NCBI GenBank assembly: GCA_025050535.1
Contig: JALBVF010000005.1
Coordinates: forward strand, 118,175 to 182,174
Source of the DNA: Candidatus Protistibacter heckmannii
GTDB lineage: Bacteria; Pseudomonadota; Gammaproteobacteria; Burkholderiales; Burkholderiaceae
Reading direction: 5' to 3'
Length of the DNA: 64,000 bases
In this document: piece by piece, positions 39,413 to 49,198 of the stretch
How the letters are laid out: every line of letters starts with the position of its first letter
Numbering within the stretch: position 1 is the stretch's first letter
The notes under the pieces: generated by a model
Database searches by the model: none
Told to the model about the DNA's origin: nothing
The model's input: only the letters and a program-made list of their open reading frames with translations
Made by a program: the position numbers and the translations under genes

Positions 39413-41205
39413 TTGCCTCACGTAGACAGACTCGCCCCCCTCAAAGCCTGGTTGGCCAGGGTCAATCTCCAGATCACCAAGCCCGGCGTGCTCTGGGCCG
39501 TCGCCCTGCTCGGCCTTACGCTCTGGGCGCTGCTGGGCATGGACTACTACACACAGCGCGCCGAGGAAGAGCGGAAAGATGTGGCCGACCTGCGCCAGCT
39601 AACCACGACGCTCGCCGAGGAGACCGAGCACGCCCTTGAGATCGCCGACCAGATTGCCTGGAACGTGCGCCGCGACGTCCAGCTCAACCGGCCCATCGAA
39701 GACCTCAACACCTATCTCAACCCGCGCCTGATGTCCGGCGACATGATCGTCAGCATCGAGGAGGCTCGACCGCGACGGCTGGCTCGTGAACTCCAGCCTG
39801 CCTTTCGCCCGCGCCTACATGGGCGACCGCGACCATTTCCGCGTGCTGGTGAATCAGGATTCGGACACGCCCTACGTCAGCAAGCCCCTCGTGGACCGCA
39901 ACAGCAAGCAGTTCGTCATCCAGATCTCGCGCCGTCTGGAAGACAGCAAGGGGCATTTCGCCGGCGGCGTCGTCCTCTCGCTCAATCCGACCTATTTCGC
40001 CAACCGCTTCGCCCAATACGATCTGGGCCCCGGCACCGTGGCGTTGCTCTTCGGCCAGGACGGCACGGTGCGCGCGGCGCGCGCCGACAAGCTCATGAAT
40101 TCCGGCGACAACATCTCCAAGCTCGCGCCGGCCGGACAGTTCCGCAGCTTCCCGATGGGCGAGGTCAACGCCGCCGGCAAGGACGACGGAGCCCTGCTTC
40201 TGAGCTACCGCGCCATGCACAACCATCCGCTGGTCGTCGCGCTGGGCAACACCCGGGCGCAGCTCTACGCCGATGCGCTCGCCGCCCATGCGCGGCTCTA
40301 CCTGATCGGCGGCGGCCTGCTCAGCATGCTGCCGCTGCTGTGCCTGCTGGCCCTGCGCCGTATGCGCGCGCGCAACCAGCGGCTGCTGCACATCCTGCGC
40401 GAGAGCGTGCGCGAAAACCGCCGCGCGTGCCGGCAGATGCACGAACTCTTCGGCACCGCCACCGCCGAACTGCAATCCAAGCTCGAGGCGCACCGCACCC
40501 TGATCTACTCGGCTCACAACGGCCAGCCCTCGCTGGACGCCTTCCAGCACATGGCCAACACCATCAGCATGTCCACCGACGGCCTGATCGATCTGCTGCG
40601 CACCCAGCGCCGGCTGCTCGACCTGCTCTTCCTCTGCAGCAAGCGTTTCGACAAAGGCAGCGCCATGAGCGTGGACGTGCTGGCGCGCGACATGCTGCGC
40701 CAGCAGACCAGCGCGCGCGAAGTCGGCATCGACCTCGACGCCGAACTCGAACACCTCGTCTGCTGCACCGACCTGATCCTGCTCAAGGACATCTTCTACG
40801 TGCCTGCTCGCTCTGCTCACGGGCAGCGTGTTCGGCGACCGCATCGAAGTCGTGCGCTACGAAGGCACCCGCGTACAATTCCGGCTGCTGGGCTCGCTGC
40901 CGCCCGGCAGTGGGGCGGGCGCCGGACAGCGGCGCGAATACAGCGTGCCCACGCTGAGCCGCGCGACCGGCAGCCTAGACTTCGCCGCGCGCCTGGCGGA
41001 AAAGCTCTGCGCGACGCTGCAGATCAACGACACCTATACCTTGGAATTGGAGATGGCCGGCCTGCTGTACGCCGACTCAGCGGCCACGGGCGCGGAGCCG
41101 CAGACGCACGACCGGGAGGCCCTGCCCTCCGCCGCGGGCCAGCAGCCCAAACGGCAGATACCGCCGCGCGGCCTGCCCCAACTGCAGAACGAGACGCGCG
41201 GCTAG
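39413..41205 (+). pseudogene. Membrane sensor with PDC/Cache-like domain, degenerate signalling protein, two frameshifts
   Basis: The N-terminal membrane span (GVLWAVALLGLTLWALLGMD) is followed by a PDC-like extracytoplasmic region (ADQIAWNVRRDVQLNRPIED, then LDRDGWLVNSSLPFARAYMG and GVVLSLNPTYFANRFAQYDL) and a second span (LYLIGGGLLSMLPLLCLLAL). The cytoplasmic part has no recognisable kinase H-box (MHELFGTATAELQSKLEAHR). Frameshifts lie near 39763 and near 40803, after which FGDRIEVVRYEGTRVQFRLL continues to the TAG at 41203. The start is uncertain; a TTG at 39413 is the best in-frame choice. The stop overlaps that of the convergent response regulator at GCTAGC. The two genes probably formed one signalling unit. 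Confidence 0.72.
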
Positions 41206-41849
41206 CTCGCCGCGGTCTGTTCCTTCACGCGCACGATTTCCGAAAACGCATAGCCCGTGCCGCGCAGCGTCTTGATGAAGTCGCGGCCGTGGATGATCTT
41301 GGCGATCTTGTCGCGCGACACCGGCTTTCCAGGGCGCTCCACCAGGCAGAGCAGCAGGTCGAGCTCCTTGCCCGTGAGGTCCACCACGCCGGTCTCGGCA
41401 TGGACCAGCTCGCGGCGCTCGCGGTCGAGCACGAAATCGGCAAAGTGATACACGCGGCCGGCGCGCGAGGACTGCGTGCCCGCCTGCTCGATGCGATTGA
41501 CCAGTCGGCGCGCGTGAGCGATCAGCTCGCGCGGCTCCAGCGGCTTGGTGATGTAATCGTCGGCGCCCACCTCGATGCCCACGATGCGGTCCAGCGGCGA
41601 GGATTTGCTCGACACGATGATGATGCCAAGGTCCGGGCAGCGCTCTCGGGCGAAGCGCACGAAATCCATGCCGTTTTCCTCGGCCAGCATCAGGTCCACC
41701 ACCGCCAGGCAGAAATCCTCCTGAAGCAGCACCTGCTCCACCTCGAAGATCGACCGGGTCAGACGCAGCTCGAACCCTTCGCTGCGCAGGATCTGCACCA
41801 GGACCTTGCTCAGGTGTGGATCATCTTCGAGTAATAGCGCTTGTATCAC
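41202..41849 (-). CDS. OmpR-family response regulator lacking the DNA-recognition helix
   Basis: This 215-residue protein has a complete receiver domain: QALLLEDDPHLSKVLVQIL, the phosphorylated aspartate in AVVDLMLAEENGMDFV and the lysine in YITKPLEPREL. The C-terminal winged helix begins normally (DFVLDRERRELVHAETGVVD, LTGKELDLLLCLVERPGKPV, SRDKIAKIIHGRD) and then jumps to FIKTLRGTGYAF. About 27 residues usually present here, covering the DNA-recognition helix (the DRxxDVHIxxLRRK region), are missing without loss of frame. The protein could be phosphorylated but should not bind a specific operator. The GTG at 41849 is taken as start. Confidence 0.85.
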   Translation of the reverse strand: MIQALLLEDDPHLSKVLVQILRSEGFELRLTRSIFEVEQVLLQEDFCLAVVDLMLAEENGMDFVRFARERCPDLGIIIVSSKSSPLDRIVGIEVGADDYITKPLEPRELIAHARRLVNRIEQAGTQSSRAGRVYHFADFVLDRERRELVHAETGVVDLTGKELDLLLCLVERPGKPVSRDKIAKIIHGRDFIKTLRGTGYAFSEIVRVKEQTAAS

Positions 41850-41874
41850 TTTAGGCCTCTTGCTTGAATGAACT

Positions 41875-44640
41875 TCAAAGTTCCGCCTGTCCCACGCTCT
41901 CCGCGGCTTCGGACTGTGCGTCCTTCGCGGCGAACTGGGCAATGATGCCGCGCAGCTGCTCGATATGGATCGGCTTGGCCACGTGTCCGTCCATGCCGGC
42001 TTCCAACGTCCGCGCCACATCCTCGGGGAAGGCATTGCCGGTCATGGCGTAAATCTTGATCTGGTGATGTGCGAGCGACAGCTCGCGGATGCGCCGGGCA
42101 GCTCCGTAGCCGTCCATGTTGGGCATGTCGATGTCCATCAGAATCAGGTCGGGGATCGTCTGGTCGACCTGGCGCAGGGCGTCCAGCCCGTCCTCCGCCT
42201 CACCGACCTTGTGCGCGTCTCGGCGCAGGATCTCCACGATCAGCTTGCGGTTCATCGGGAAGTCGTCCACCACCAGGATGTCCAGCGGAAGCACCGGCTT
42301 GGCGAGCTCCGCCTGCGGCTTGCTCTAGGCGTCCGGCACCTCGTCCACCGCCAGCGGGAAGTCGACCTCCACCCAGAAGGTGCTGCCCTTGCCCGGCGCC
42401 GAGACCACGCCGATCTCCCCGCCCATCAGATTGACCAGCGACTTGGAGATCGGCAGCCCCAGGCCCGTTCCACCGTAGAGCCGCGGCGTCACCGTCTCGG
42501 CTTGCACGAAGCGCTCGAACAGACGGCGCTGCGATTCCGGCGAAATGCCCATGCCCGTGTCGCGCACTTCGAAGCGCGCATGGATCAGGCCGTTGCCCTG
42601 GCGCACCACCACGGCGAGCTCGATGCCGCCATCGGACGTGAATTTCACCGCGTTGGAGCCCAGGTTGAGCATCACCTGGCACCTGGCGCAGACGCAGCGG
42701 ATCGCAGATCACCATCGGCATGGCCTGCGGGATCGTCTCGCGGAAAGACAGCCCCTTCTGCATCGCCTGCATGCGGAAGATGTCCGTCAGGCTCTGCAGC
42801 TCGGTGTTCAGCGAGAACGCCTGCTGCTCGAGCTGCAGGCGGCTGGCCTCGATCTTGGAATAGTCTAGGATGTCGTTGAGGATCACATGCAGCATGTCGC
42901 CCATCTCGCGGATATTGCGCGTCTTCTCGCGTAGGCCGGCGTCGCGCGTCTCTTCCTCGATCAGCGTGGCGAAGCCGATGATGCCGTTGAGTGGCGTGCG
43001 CAGCTCATGGCTCATGTTGACGAGGAAGGTGGACTTCGCCGTGTTCGCCTGCTCGGCCTGGATGCGCAGCTTCTCCGCCTCGCGGTAAGCTTCGGCGGCC
43101 TGGTCCTCGGCCTGCATGATCGGCGAGATGTCGATACCGATGGCGTCGAAATACTTGTGGCCGTCTCGGTCGTAGCGCACCGTCACCACCATGCACAGCC
43201 AGCGCAGCTCGCCGTCGCTGCACGTCGCGCGGAAGGTCACCGACAGCGGACCGTCGACCTTGAAGGCCTCGGCCATCGTGTTCATCAGCTGCCCACGGTC
43301 CTGCGCAGGGATATTGGTCAGGAAGAAATTGCCGTCCTGCAGGATCCACTCGGCCGGCACGCCCAGATACGTCTCCGCCGACGCCGACAGATAGGCATAT
43401 GCCGGCCGTCCCTGGCTGAGAATGCCCGAGCAGAACATGCCCGGGAAGGAGCTGGACACACCGCGGAAGCTCTCCGCCAACTCCTCGTAGGCGCGCTGCA
43501 GTTCGAGCTCGCGGCGGCGCAGCCCGGCCAGCAGAGAAGACAGGCCCGCGCGCAGCTTGACCAGCTCCGCCGGCATCCAGCGCAGATCGGGCTTCTGTGT
43601 CTGGTTGGACTCCAGATTGCGCAGCGAGGCGAGGAAGCGCTGCAGCCGCGTCGCATAGAACAGCATCAACAGCCAGCAGCCCACGCCCGTCAGCCAGACC
43701 GGCACGAGGATGCTGCGCAGCAGCGCCTGTGTGGTCTTTGTGTTCTCCATCTCCAGCGTGGCCGCCGGCAGCGCGATCACATACAGCCAGCCGGTGTGTC
43801 CCAGCGTCGGCAGGCTGTCGCCGCGCGCGCTCGACACGCCCACCCACTCCTGATCGTCCGCGCCGTCGAAGGCCACCAAGCTCTGCTTCATGCGCGGCCC
43901 CGCGGCCTGACGCACGGCGTGCATGCGGGCATACGTGCTGCCGCGCAGGTTGCCGAGCACCACGGCGCGGTCGGTGTCGAAGACGCCGTATTCGCTCGAA
44001 TCCGGCAGCTGCATGCCGCTGGTGAAATCGGTCAGCTTCTTCTGGATCCACTCCAGCCGGACAACACCGCGAGCACCCCCAGCGTCGTCTGCTTGCCGTC
44101 GCGGATCGGCATCGAAATCTCCAGCGCATGGCTGTCGAGCAGCCGGCTGTCGGTCGGACGTCCGCCCGAGAGCGGCAGCAGATCGCTGACGAAATCGCCG
44201 TTCAACCCTTTGACGAACCACTTTTTCAGCTGCACCGACTCGCCGCTCAGCCAGTCGTTGGAGCCGTAGAGCAGCCGGCCGTCGCGGTCCGCGACGCCGA
44301 CCCAGATGAAGCCGTCGGTCGCGCTCTGGAAATTGTTGATCATCTCAGGCAGCGCTGGACCGTCCAGGCGGGGCGACAGACTCAGCGCCCTGGCCTGCGC
44401 ATGCAGCAGTTCGCGCTTAGCGTCGATCAGCTGCTCCATCTCGTGGCCCATCCGCTGCATGCGGAAGGTCAGTTCGTCGCCGGCCTGGTCCACCGCCACG
44501 TTGTCCGCGTAGACCAGCACCAACGGATAGATCACGCCGGTGAGCGCTGCCAGCAAAAGGAAAGTGAACAGGAAGGACCGGGCGACGATGCCCAGACCGC
44601 CGAAGGAATAGCCCCTAGCGTCGGGAAAATGCATGGGCAC
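41875..44640 (-). pseudogene. Hybrid sensor histidine kinase with receiver domain, two frameshifts and an amber codon
   Basis: The order is: an N-terminal membrane span (SFLFTFLLLAALTGVIYPLV) with a sensory domain; a frameshift near 44065 (VLSG then LEWIQKKLTDFTSGM); a second span (SILVPVWLTGVGCWLLMLFY); a PAS domain; the H-box VNMSHELRTPLNGIIGFATL; a frameshift at 42673-42686 caused by a 7-bp tandem duplication; and the ATPase domain (NLGSNAVKFTSDGG, VRDTGMGISPESQRRLFERF, YGGTGLGLPISKSLVNLMGG). After VPDA an in-frame TAG (42325-42327) comes before the receiver domain (LDILVVDDFPMNRKLIVEIL, LILMDIDMPNMDGYG, HVAKPIHIEQL). The receiver at 41875-42294 could still be made alone. Confidence 0.85.
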
Positions 44641-44965
44641 ACGCCACCTCCTGGATAAGCAGCCCGCACTGGTTCTGCAAGGCCTCGCCCTGCTGCATCG
44701 CGGGGTTCTCCTCGATTTCGATCAACAGGCTGCGGATCTTCATGAAGCCCATGGTGCTGCCGGAACCGGCGTATTGATGCGCCTTGCGGACCAAGCGCTG
44801 CGGCTCGGCCGCGAGTTCGGGGAAACGGGAAATTTCGTCTTCGAGCCCGACGCAGTATTCCTGGGCGAAACGCTGGAGCTGCGGCAGTCCGATGTTCTCG
44901 GCCAAAGTCCGCCAGACGCCCAGATCGATCCCCGAAAAGTCTTCCAACTCAGGCATGGTCGTCAT
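44615..44965 (-). CDS. Hpt-like histidine phosphotransfer protein
   Basis: This protein of about 116 residues is helical. The segment LVRKAHQYAGSGSTMGFMKI followed by LLIEIEE resembles the Hpt motif in which a histidine sits before a small-residue patch (HxxxGSxxxxG). Such proteins relay phosphate between a hybrid kinase receiver and another regulator. Its 3' end overlaps the start of the hybrid kinase by 26 bp, which supports a shared pathway. I chose the ATG at 44965; the ATG at 44956 is also possible. The family call is inferred from the motif and context. Confidence 0.65.
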   Translation of the reverse strand: MTTMPELEDFSGIDLGVWRTLAENIGLPQLQRFAQEYCVGLEDEISRFPELAAEPQRLVRKAHQYAGSGSTMGFMKIRSLLIEIEENPAMQQGEALQNQCGLLIQEVACAHAFSRR

Positions 44966-45140
44966 GAGACAGAGCTCAATCAGGACAATATGAAAAAAAT
45001 GGAAAAAATGTGGCAACCATCCCGGGAAGCCACAGTATAAGGCCGGCTTGCGTGGAAATTGTTATTTACATTGCCGGGCGAATTTGTAACTTTATTTTGC
45101 CAAACTTGCCAAATCGCTAAGCTAAATTGAATTACCGTTA

Positions 45141-46256
45141 TTGATCCCGCACTTAAACATTGAACTTATTAAGTGATATAGGGTCTACCTGTTGTCGGGG
45201 ACAAAATCGACTCGAGAACGCTGCCGGTAGCCGCCCTGAACGAACGGCGTCGACGTGCGGTGAAAATGCGGCTGGATGGCGTGAGCCTGAAGGACACGGC
45301 GGCGCAATGCGAGATGTCGAACACGACGCTCATTGCGGCGGTGAAGGCGTATCGCGCGAGCGGGTGGAAGGCCCTCGACGTAGAGCGCCCCGGGCGCCCG
45401 CAGGGTACGGGCAGAACGCTGACGGCGGAGCAGGAGCGCGAGGTTCAGCGGCTGATCCTCGACCGCACGCCCGACCAGTTGAAGATGATCTACGCGCTGT
45501 GGAGCCGCCAGGCAGTGGCCGAGTTGATCCTTAACCGATAAGGCATCAAGCTGGCCGTTCGCACGATGGGCCTGTATCTGGAGCGTTGGGGCTTCACGCC
45601 GAAAAAGCCCATGAAGAAGGCCTACGAGCAGTCGCCGGCGGCGGTGAAAAAGTGGCTCGACGAGGACTACCCGGTGATCGCCGCCTGCGCCAAGGCTGAG
45701 GGGGCCAAAATGCACTGTGGCGACGAGACCGGCGTGCGCCGCGACGACGTGCGCGGGCGCAGCTACGCCCCGCAAGGCCAGACGCCCGTGATTCGCGTGA
45801 ACAACAAGCGCCACGGCTTGTCGGTGTTCTCCACCGTCACCAACAAGGGCCAGATGCGCTGGCAGGCCTTCGACGGAGCGTTGAGTGCCGACATCCTGAT
45901 CGACTTCCTGCGCCGGCTGGTCAAGGATGCCGGCCGAAAGATCTACCTGATCCTGGACAACCTGCGCGTGCACTACAGCAAGCCCGTAAAGGCCTGGCTG
46001 GCCGAGCACAAGCACGAGATCGAAGTCTTCTACTTGCCAAGCTACAGCCCCGAACTGAGCCCCAACGAAATGGCCAATGCCGACCTGAAGCAGGTCGGCA
46101 CCAAACTCGCTCCAGCTCGCTCGAAGCTGCAACTGGTGAAGGTCACGCGCCAGCATCTGCTCAGCGTTTAGCGACAGCCCGAGCGCGTCAAGAGCTACTT
46201 CGAACACGCGCCGGTTCGGTATGCTGCTTGAGTTTATTGTTTAAATGCTGGATAAA
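45141..46256 (+). mobile_element. IS-B copy 3, longest IS630-family copy (1116 bp)
   Basis: TA flanks both ends (45139-45140 and 46257-46258). The ends read TTGATCCCGCACTTAAACAT and, inward from the right, TTTATCCAGCATTTAAACAA. No internal deletion is seen, so it serves as the reference for the shorter copies 1 and 2. It lies between the Hpt gene and a broken glycosyltransferase-like locus. Confidence 0.92.
45200..46231 (+). pseudogene. IS630-family transposase with two nonsense codons (IS-B copy 3)
   Basis: The frame is continuous through helix-turn-helix (MRLDGVSLKDTAAQCEMSNT), linker (WGFTPKKPMKKAYEQSPAAV) and catalytic segments (MHCGDETGVRRDDV, YLILDNLRVHYSKPV, SYSPELSPNEMANADLKQ) to RYAA at the end. 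Only a TAA at 45539-45541 (TAC in copy 2) and a TAG at 46169-46171 (CAG in copy 2) interrupt it. The start ATG present in copy 2 is absent (GTCGGGGAC). Reverting these few bases would restore a full transposase of about 345 residues. Confidence 0.9.
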
Positions 46257-46460
46257 TAATACCTCGCACGGATTTGCACGGGCAGTATCGCTTTGGTCAT
46301 CGTGGCGGGAGGTGAGCTTTTTTTGAATATGCAAGCTAGCGATTTATTACAAATCGGCATCTGCTCTTACTCCGCGGTACAGGCCCGGGCGGCTACGCTG
46401 GCATGCGCCTGATCGCGGAGGACACCCATGGAGTAGAGCGGCGAGACGGCCGAGGCCGTC

Positions 46461-47019
46461 GTGTTTTCGAGCCTGTACAACGAGAGCGAGGGCTTCCTCG
46501 ACGCCTATTGCGACAACTTCCTCAGCCACACCGGCGAGAACGAGATGCTGGTCGTCAATCTCGCGCAGCAGTGCGGCGCCGCGGCGCAAATTCTGCCACT
46601 ACCTGCTCAGCGCGCACTTGGACAATTTCCTGCGCACCGGCGCGGAGTTCGGCCGCTTTGATTATTTCTGCACGCTGGCATCGAATGCGCTCTTCTTCAA
46701 ACCGTTCTCGCTCGATGCGGTCAAGCGGCGCTTTGCGCAGACGCCGCCGCATGCGCCGAAATATCCGCTCGACGCACTGCCCGACATCTGGTGGTGGCCG
46801 ACGCTGGCGCGCAATCCAGGCGTGCTCGCCTGGTTCGGGGAACGCATGGGGTTCAAGAAGCTGGCGAGCAGCCAGATCGAAGTGCTGATCGCCGCGCGCG
46901 ACGACTGGGCGCTGCTCGCGCATCGCAAGGGGGAGTTCGGCGACCTGCTCGCCGGCGGCGCGCCGGGCGATGCGCAAGCGGCCACTCGCCTGCCCGAGCA
47001 CGTCTGCACGCTCAAATAG
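46461..47019 (+). pseudogene. Glycosyltransferase-like fragment, frameshifted
   Basis: The GTG at 46461 opens a frame reading FSSLYNESEGFLDAYCDNFL, TGENEMLVVNLAQQC. It shifts near 46590 and continues as FCHYLLSAHLDNFLRTGAEF, FDYFCTLASNALFFKPFSLD and LPDIWWWPTLARNPGVLAWF to a TAG at 47017-47019. The pattern recalls branching-type glycosyltransferases that act on cell-surface sugars, but I cannot name a family with confidence. It starts 204 bp after IS-B copy 3. Confidence 0.5.
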
Positions 47020-47793
47020 TTCGAGCGCAGCGCGGCCTTTCCTGAGACCGCCGCAGTGCCCACGCCCGAGGGGCGCGAGCTGCTCGACTGGACGCGCCGG
47101 CTGGTGCGTAGCGCGGACCGCGCGCGGCTGGTGCGCGGATTGTCCGACGCCCTGGCCACCCGCGCACAGGCCAAGCGCGCCGGGCCCGGCCTGCCCGGCG
47201 CCCTGCGCGGCACGGTGCGGCTGCATGCGCAGCGCCAGCAGGCCAGCCTCGCCTTCCCCGCCGCCGCGCGGGACGGGACGGCCCCCACGCCGCTGGCCGT
47301 GTCGGCCCCGCAGGCAGGCCGCGCCGATGAACAGCCGGCCTATCTCTACATGGAGAATACTGGCGTGCATCTGGACATCGGCATCGAGGTGCAAGCACAT
47401 GGAGAGGCGGCGCACCTGGTTCGCTGTACGGCGGCGCATGCGCAAAGCGCACCACCCGCCAATGGGATCGAGTTCGGCGGCTATCTCTACCTACGCCTGC
47501 CCCACTTTGCGCTGGCCACGCTCGAACTCTTCCCTGCCCCGGGCGCCACCGCGATACCCGATGCAAGTGCGCGGCCTCGCCTACCTGCGCCTGGGCGCCG
47601 CCTACGAACGGCTGCAGCCACACCGGCTCGACGCTTCACCCTTCGGCGAAGCCTATCTACTGGAAGCCGATCCGGCGGACCGCCCTGCTATCTCGGCCTG
47701 CCGCTGCAGGCAGGCCTGGACTATGCGCTGCTGGTTTCGCTCACGGTGCTTAGCACGGATCAAGCGCAGGCCCGCCGCGCCCGGAGGCGGTAA
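47020..47793 (+). pseudogene. Unidentified protein remnant, continuation after the amber codon, two further frameshifts
   Basis: Directly after the TAG the same frame continues (FERSAAFPETAAVPTPEGRE, LLDWTRRLVRSADRARLVRG, AYLYMENTGVHLDIGIEVQA, FGGYLYLRLPHFALATLELF). It shifts near 47563 to VRGLAYLRLGAAYERLQPHR and back near 47680 to CYLGLPLQAGLDYALLVSLT, ending at 47793. It may be the C-terminal part of the preceding gene or a separate gene. I do not recognise its family. A GGAGG at its end serves the following LysR gene. Confidence 0.45.
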
Positions 47794-47794
47794 G

Positions 47795-48689
47795 ATGCTG
47801 CCCATGCACATCCACGCCCGCGCCCTCAAATACTTTGACGCCATCCGCTGCTGCGGCTCCATCCGCGAAGCCAACCGCCAGCTGCACGTGGCGGCGTCGG
47901 CGGTGACGCGCCAGTTGATCAATCTGGAGGAAGAGGTCGGCTCGCCGCTGTTCGAACGTCTACCTGGCGGCCTGCGGCTCACCGAGGCCGGCGAGATCTT
48001 CGCCCAGCACGTGATCACCGTCCTGCAGGACGAGCGCCGCCTCGAGAGCGAGCTCGACATGCTGCGCAGCGTGAAGCGCGGCGAGATCAGCATCCTCACC
48101 ATCGGGGGCCTCACCTCGGACTTCATCCCGAACATCCTGGAGAAGGTGTTCCAGAGCTATCCTGGCATCCGCATCAGCGTCTCCACCCGCGGCTCCACGG
48201 CCTTGGCTGACGCCATCATCCAGGGCGACTACGACGTCGGCATCGGCTTCTCGATCCGGCGCACCGACGGCCTGCGGCAGGTCGCGGTGTCCAATTTCGA
48301 GATTGGCGCAGTGCTGCGCGCGGACCATCCTCTGGCCGAGAAGAAAGAAATGAGCTTCAAGGACTGCGCGCGCTATCCGCTGATCATCAGCAACCACGAG
48401 CTGTCGATCCGCGCCGCGCTGCCGATCCTGATCGAGACCGGTTCGATCCAACTGATGAAAAACCTGGCCCTGCGCGGCGTGGGCGTCGCCTTCCATACGC
48501 GCGTTGGCATGGAGGCCGAGGTCAAGGAAGGCACCATGCGCTTCATTCCGCTGCGAACGCCCAAGCCGGTGAACACCGTCCTCGGCGCGTATATCCGCGA
48601 CAGCCGCACCCTGCCCCCCCGCCATCGACATGCTGATCCACCTGGTGGTGGAGGAAATGGAGCGGTGCGCCGTCGACGAGACAGGTTGA
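47795..48689 (+). pseudogene. LysR-family regulator, frameshift near the C-terminus in a C7 run
   Basis: The N-terminal helix-turn-helix (LKYFDAIRCCGSIREANRQL, AASAVTRQLINLEEEVGSPL, FERLPGGLRLTEAGEIFAQH) and most of the effector domain (ILTIGGLTSDFIPNILEKVF, LIISNHELSIRAALPILIET) are intact. At about 48611-48617 a run of seven C shifts the frame. Removing one C restores AIDMLIHLVVEEMERCAVDE and the stop at 48689. As written, the reading frame continues into unrelated sequence to 48781. Only the last 30 residues are affected, so DNA binding might persist. GGAGG lies 7 bp before the ATG at 47795. Confidence 0.85.
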
Positions 48690-48724
48690 AGGCGACGGGC
48701 AGGACGCAGGACCGGCCTATCTCG

Positions 48725-48771
48725 CCCCGTCCCCTTCCCCGTCGCCCCTTTCCCCACCCCTTCCTCACCCC
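48725..48771 (-). repeat. Seven consecutive G4 tracts (C4 on the + strand), potential G-quadruplex
   Basis: The + strand carries seven runs of exactly four C at 48725-48728, 48731-48734, 48737-48740, 48745-48748, 48752-48755, 48757-48760 and 48768-48771. The reverse strand can therefore form G-quadruplexes with loops of 1-7 bases. The tract lies in the 509-bp gap between the LysR gene and the alpha/beta hydrolase (48690-49198). More pyrimidine-rich sequence continues to about 48900. I see no gene in the gap. Confidence 0.7.
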
Positions 48772-49148
48772 TCCTCCTTAGCCCTCTCATCCCCGCGCTC
48801 CGCCCCCAAGCCGCTTTTCTGTTTTCCCCGGTTTTCACCCCATTCGACCCCTCCCCGGGCGGCCTCCGGCCCACCGGATTTTCCCCGCCCGGAACACGCC
48901 TCAATGCCCTCCAGACGGGCGCGCTTTCTCCCCCGGAGCCTTTTTTTCCTCGTTTCAGATCTGTTCGTGGTTTCAGCGCCTCTTGCTGCCATTTCGGAAA
49001 CAGAGGGGAGGAAAATCAGCACTTTGGCGAACATTTTGACCCCACTCCCCGCAAACCCGCGTCGCTTTTAGATTCAGTGACCCATGTTGCTGCTTCAGCA
49101 ACAGGAAACTGCAAAATTTTGACTTTTAAGAACAATTTCCGATTCCTA

Positions 49149-49168
49149 TACTCGACTTCAGTCGAGTA
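49149..49168. promoter_or_regulatory. Perfect palindrome, candidate operator before the hydrolase gene
   Basis: TACTCGACT and its exact complement AGTCGAGTA are separated by only TC. The site lies 30 bp upstream of the ATG at 49199, in an otherwise AT-richer stretch, so it is placed where a repressor or activator would act. It is too short-looped to be a stable RNA hairpin terminator. Confidence 0.5.
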
Positions 49169-49198
49169 CCCCAACAACGCGAAAGCGGGAGAAATGCA

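Noticed and set aside
38966..40957. A 663-codon open frame on the + strand
   Set aside because: Only the part from about 39413 to 39763 corresponds to a real protein, the sensor N-terminus. The rest is purU read in another frame and the out-of-frame continuation after the sensor's frameshift.
41202..45016. A novel phosphorelay system
   Set aside because: The sensor, regulator, hybrid kinase and Hpt protein form a plausible ordinary two-component cluster, but the sensor, regulator and kinase are damaged, so the cluster is unlikely to work in this strain.
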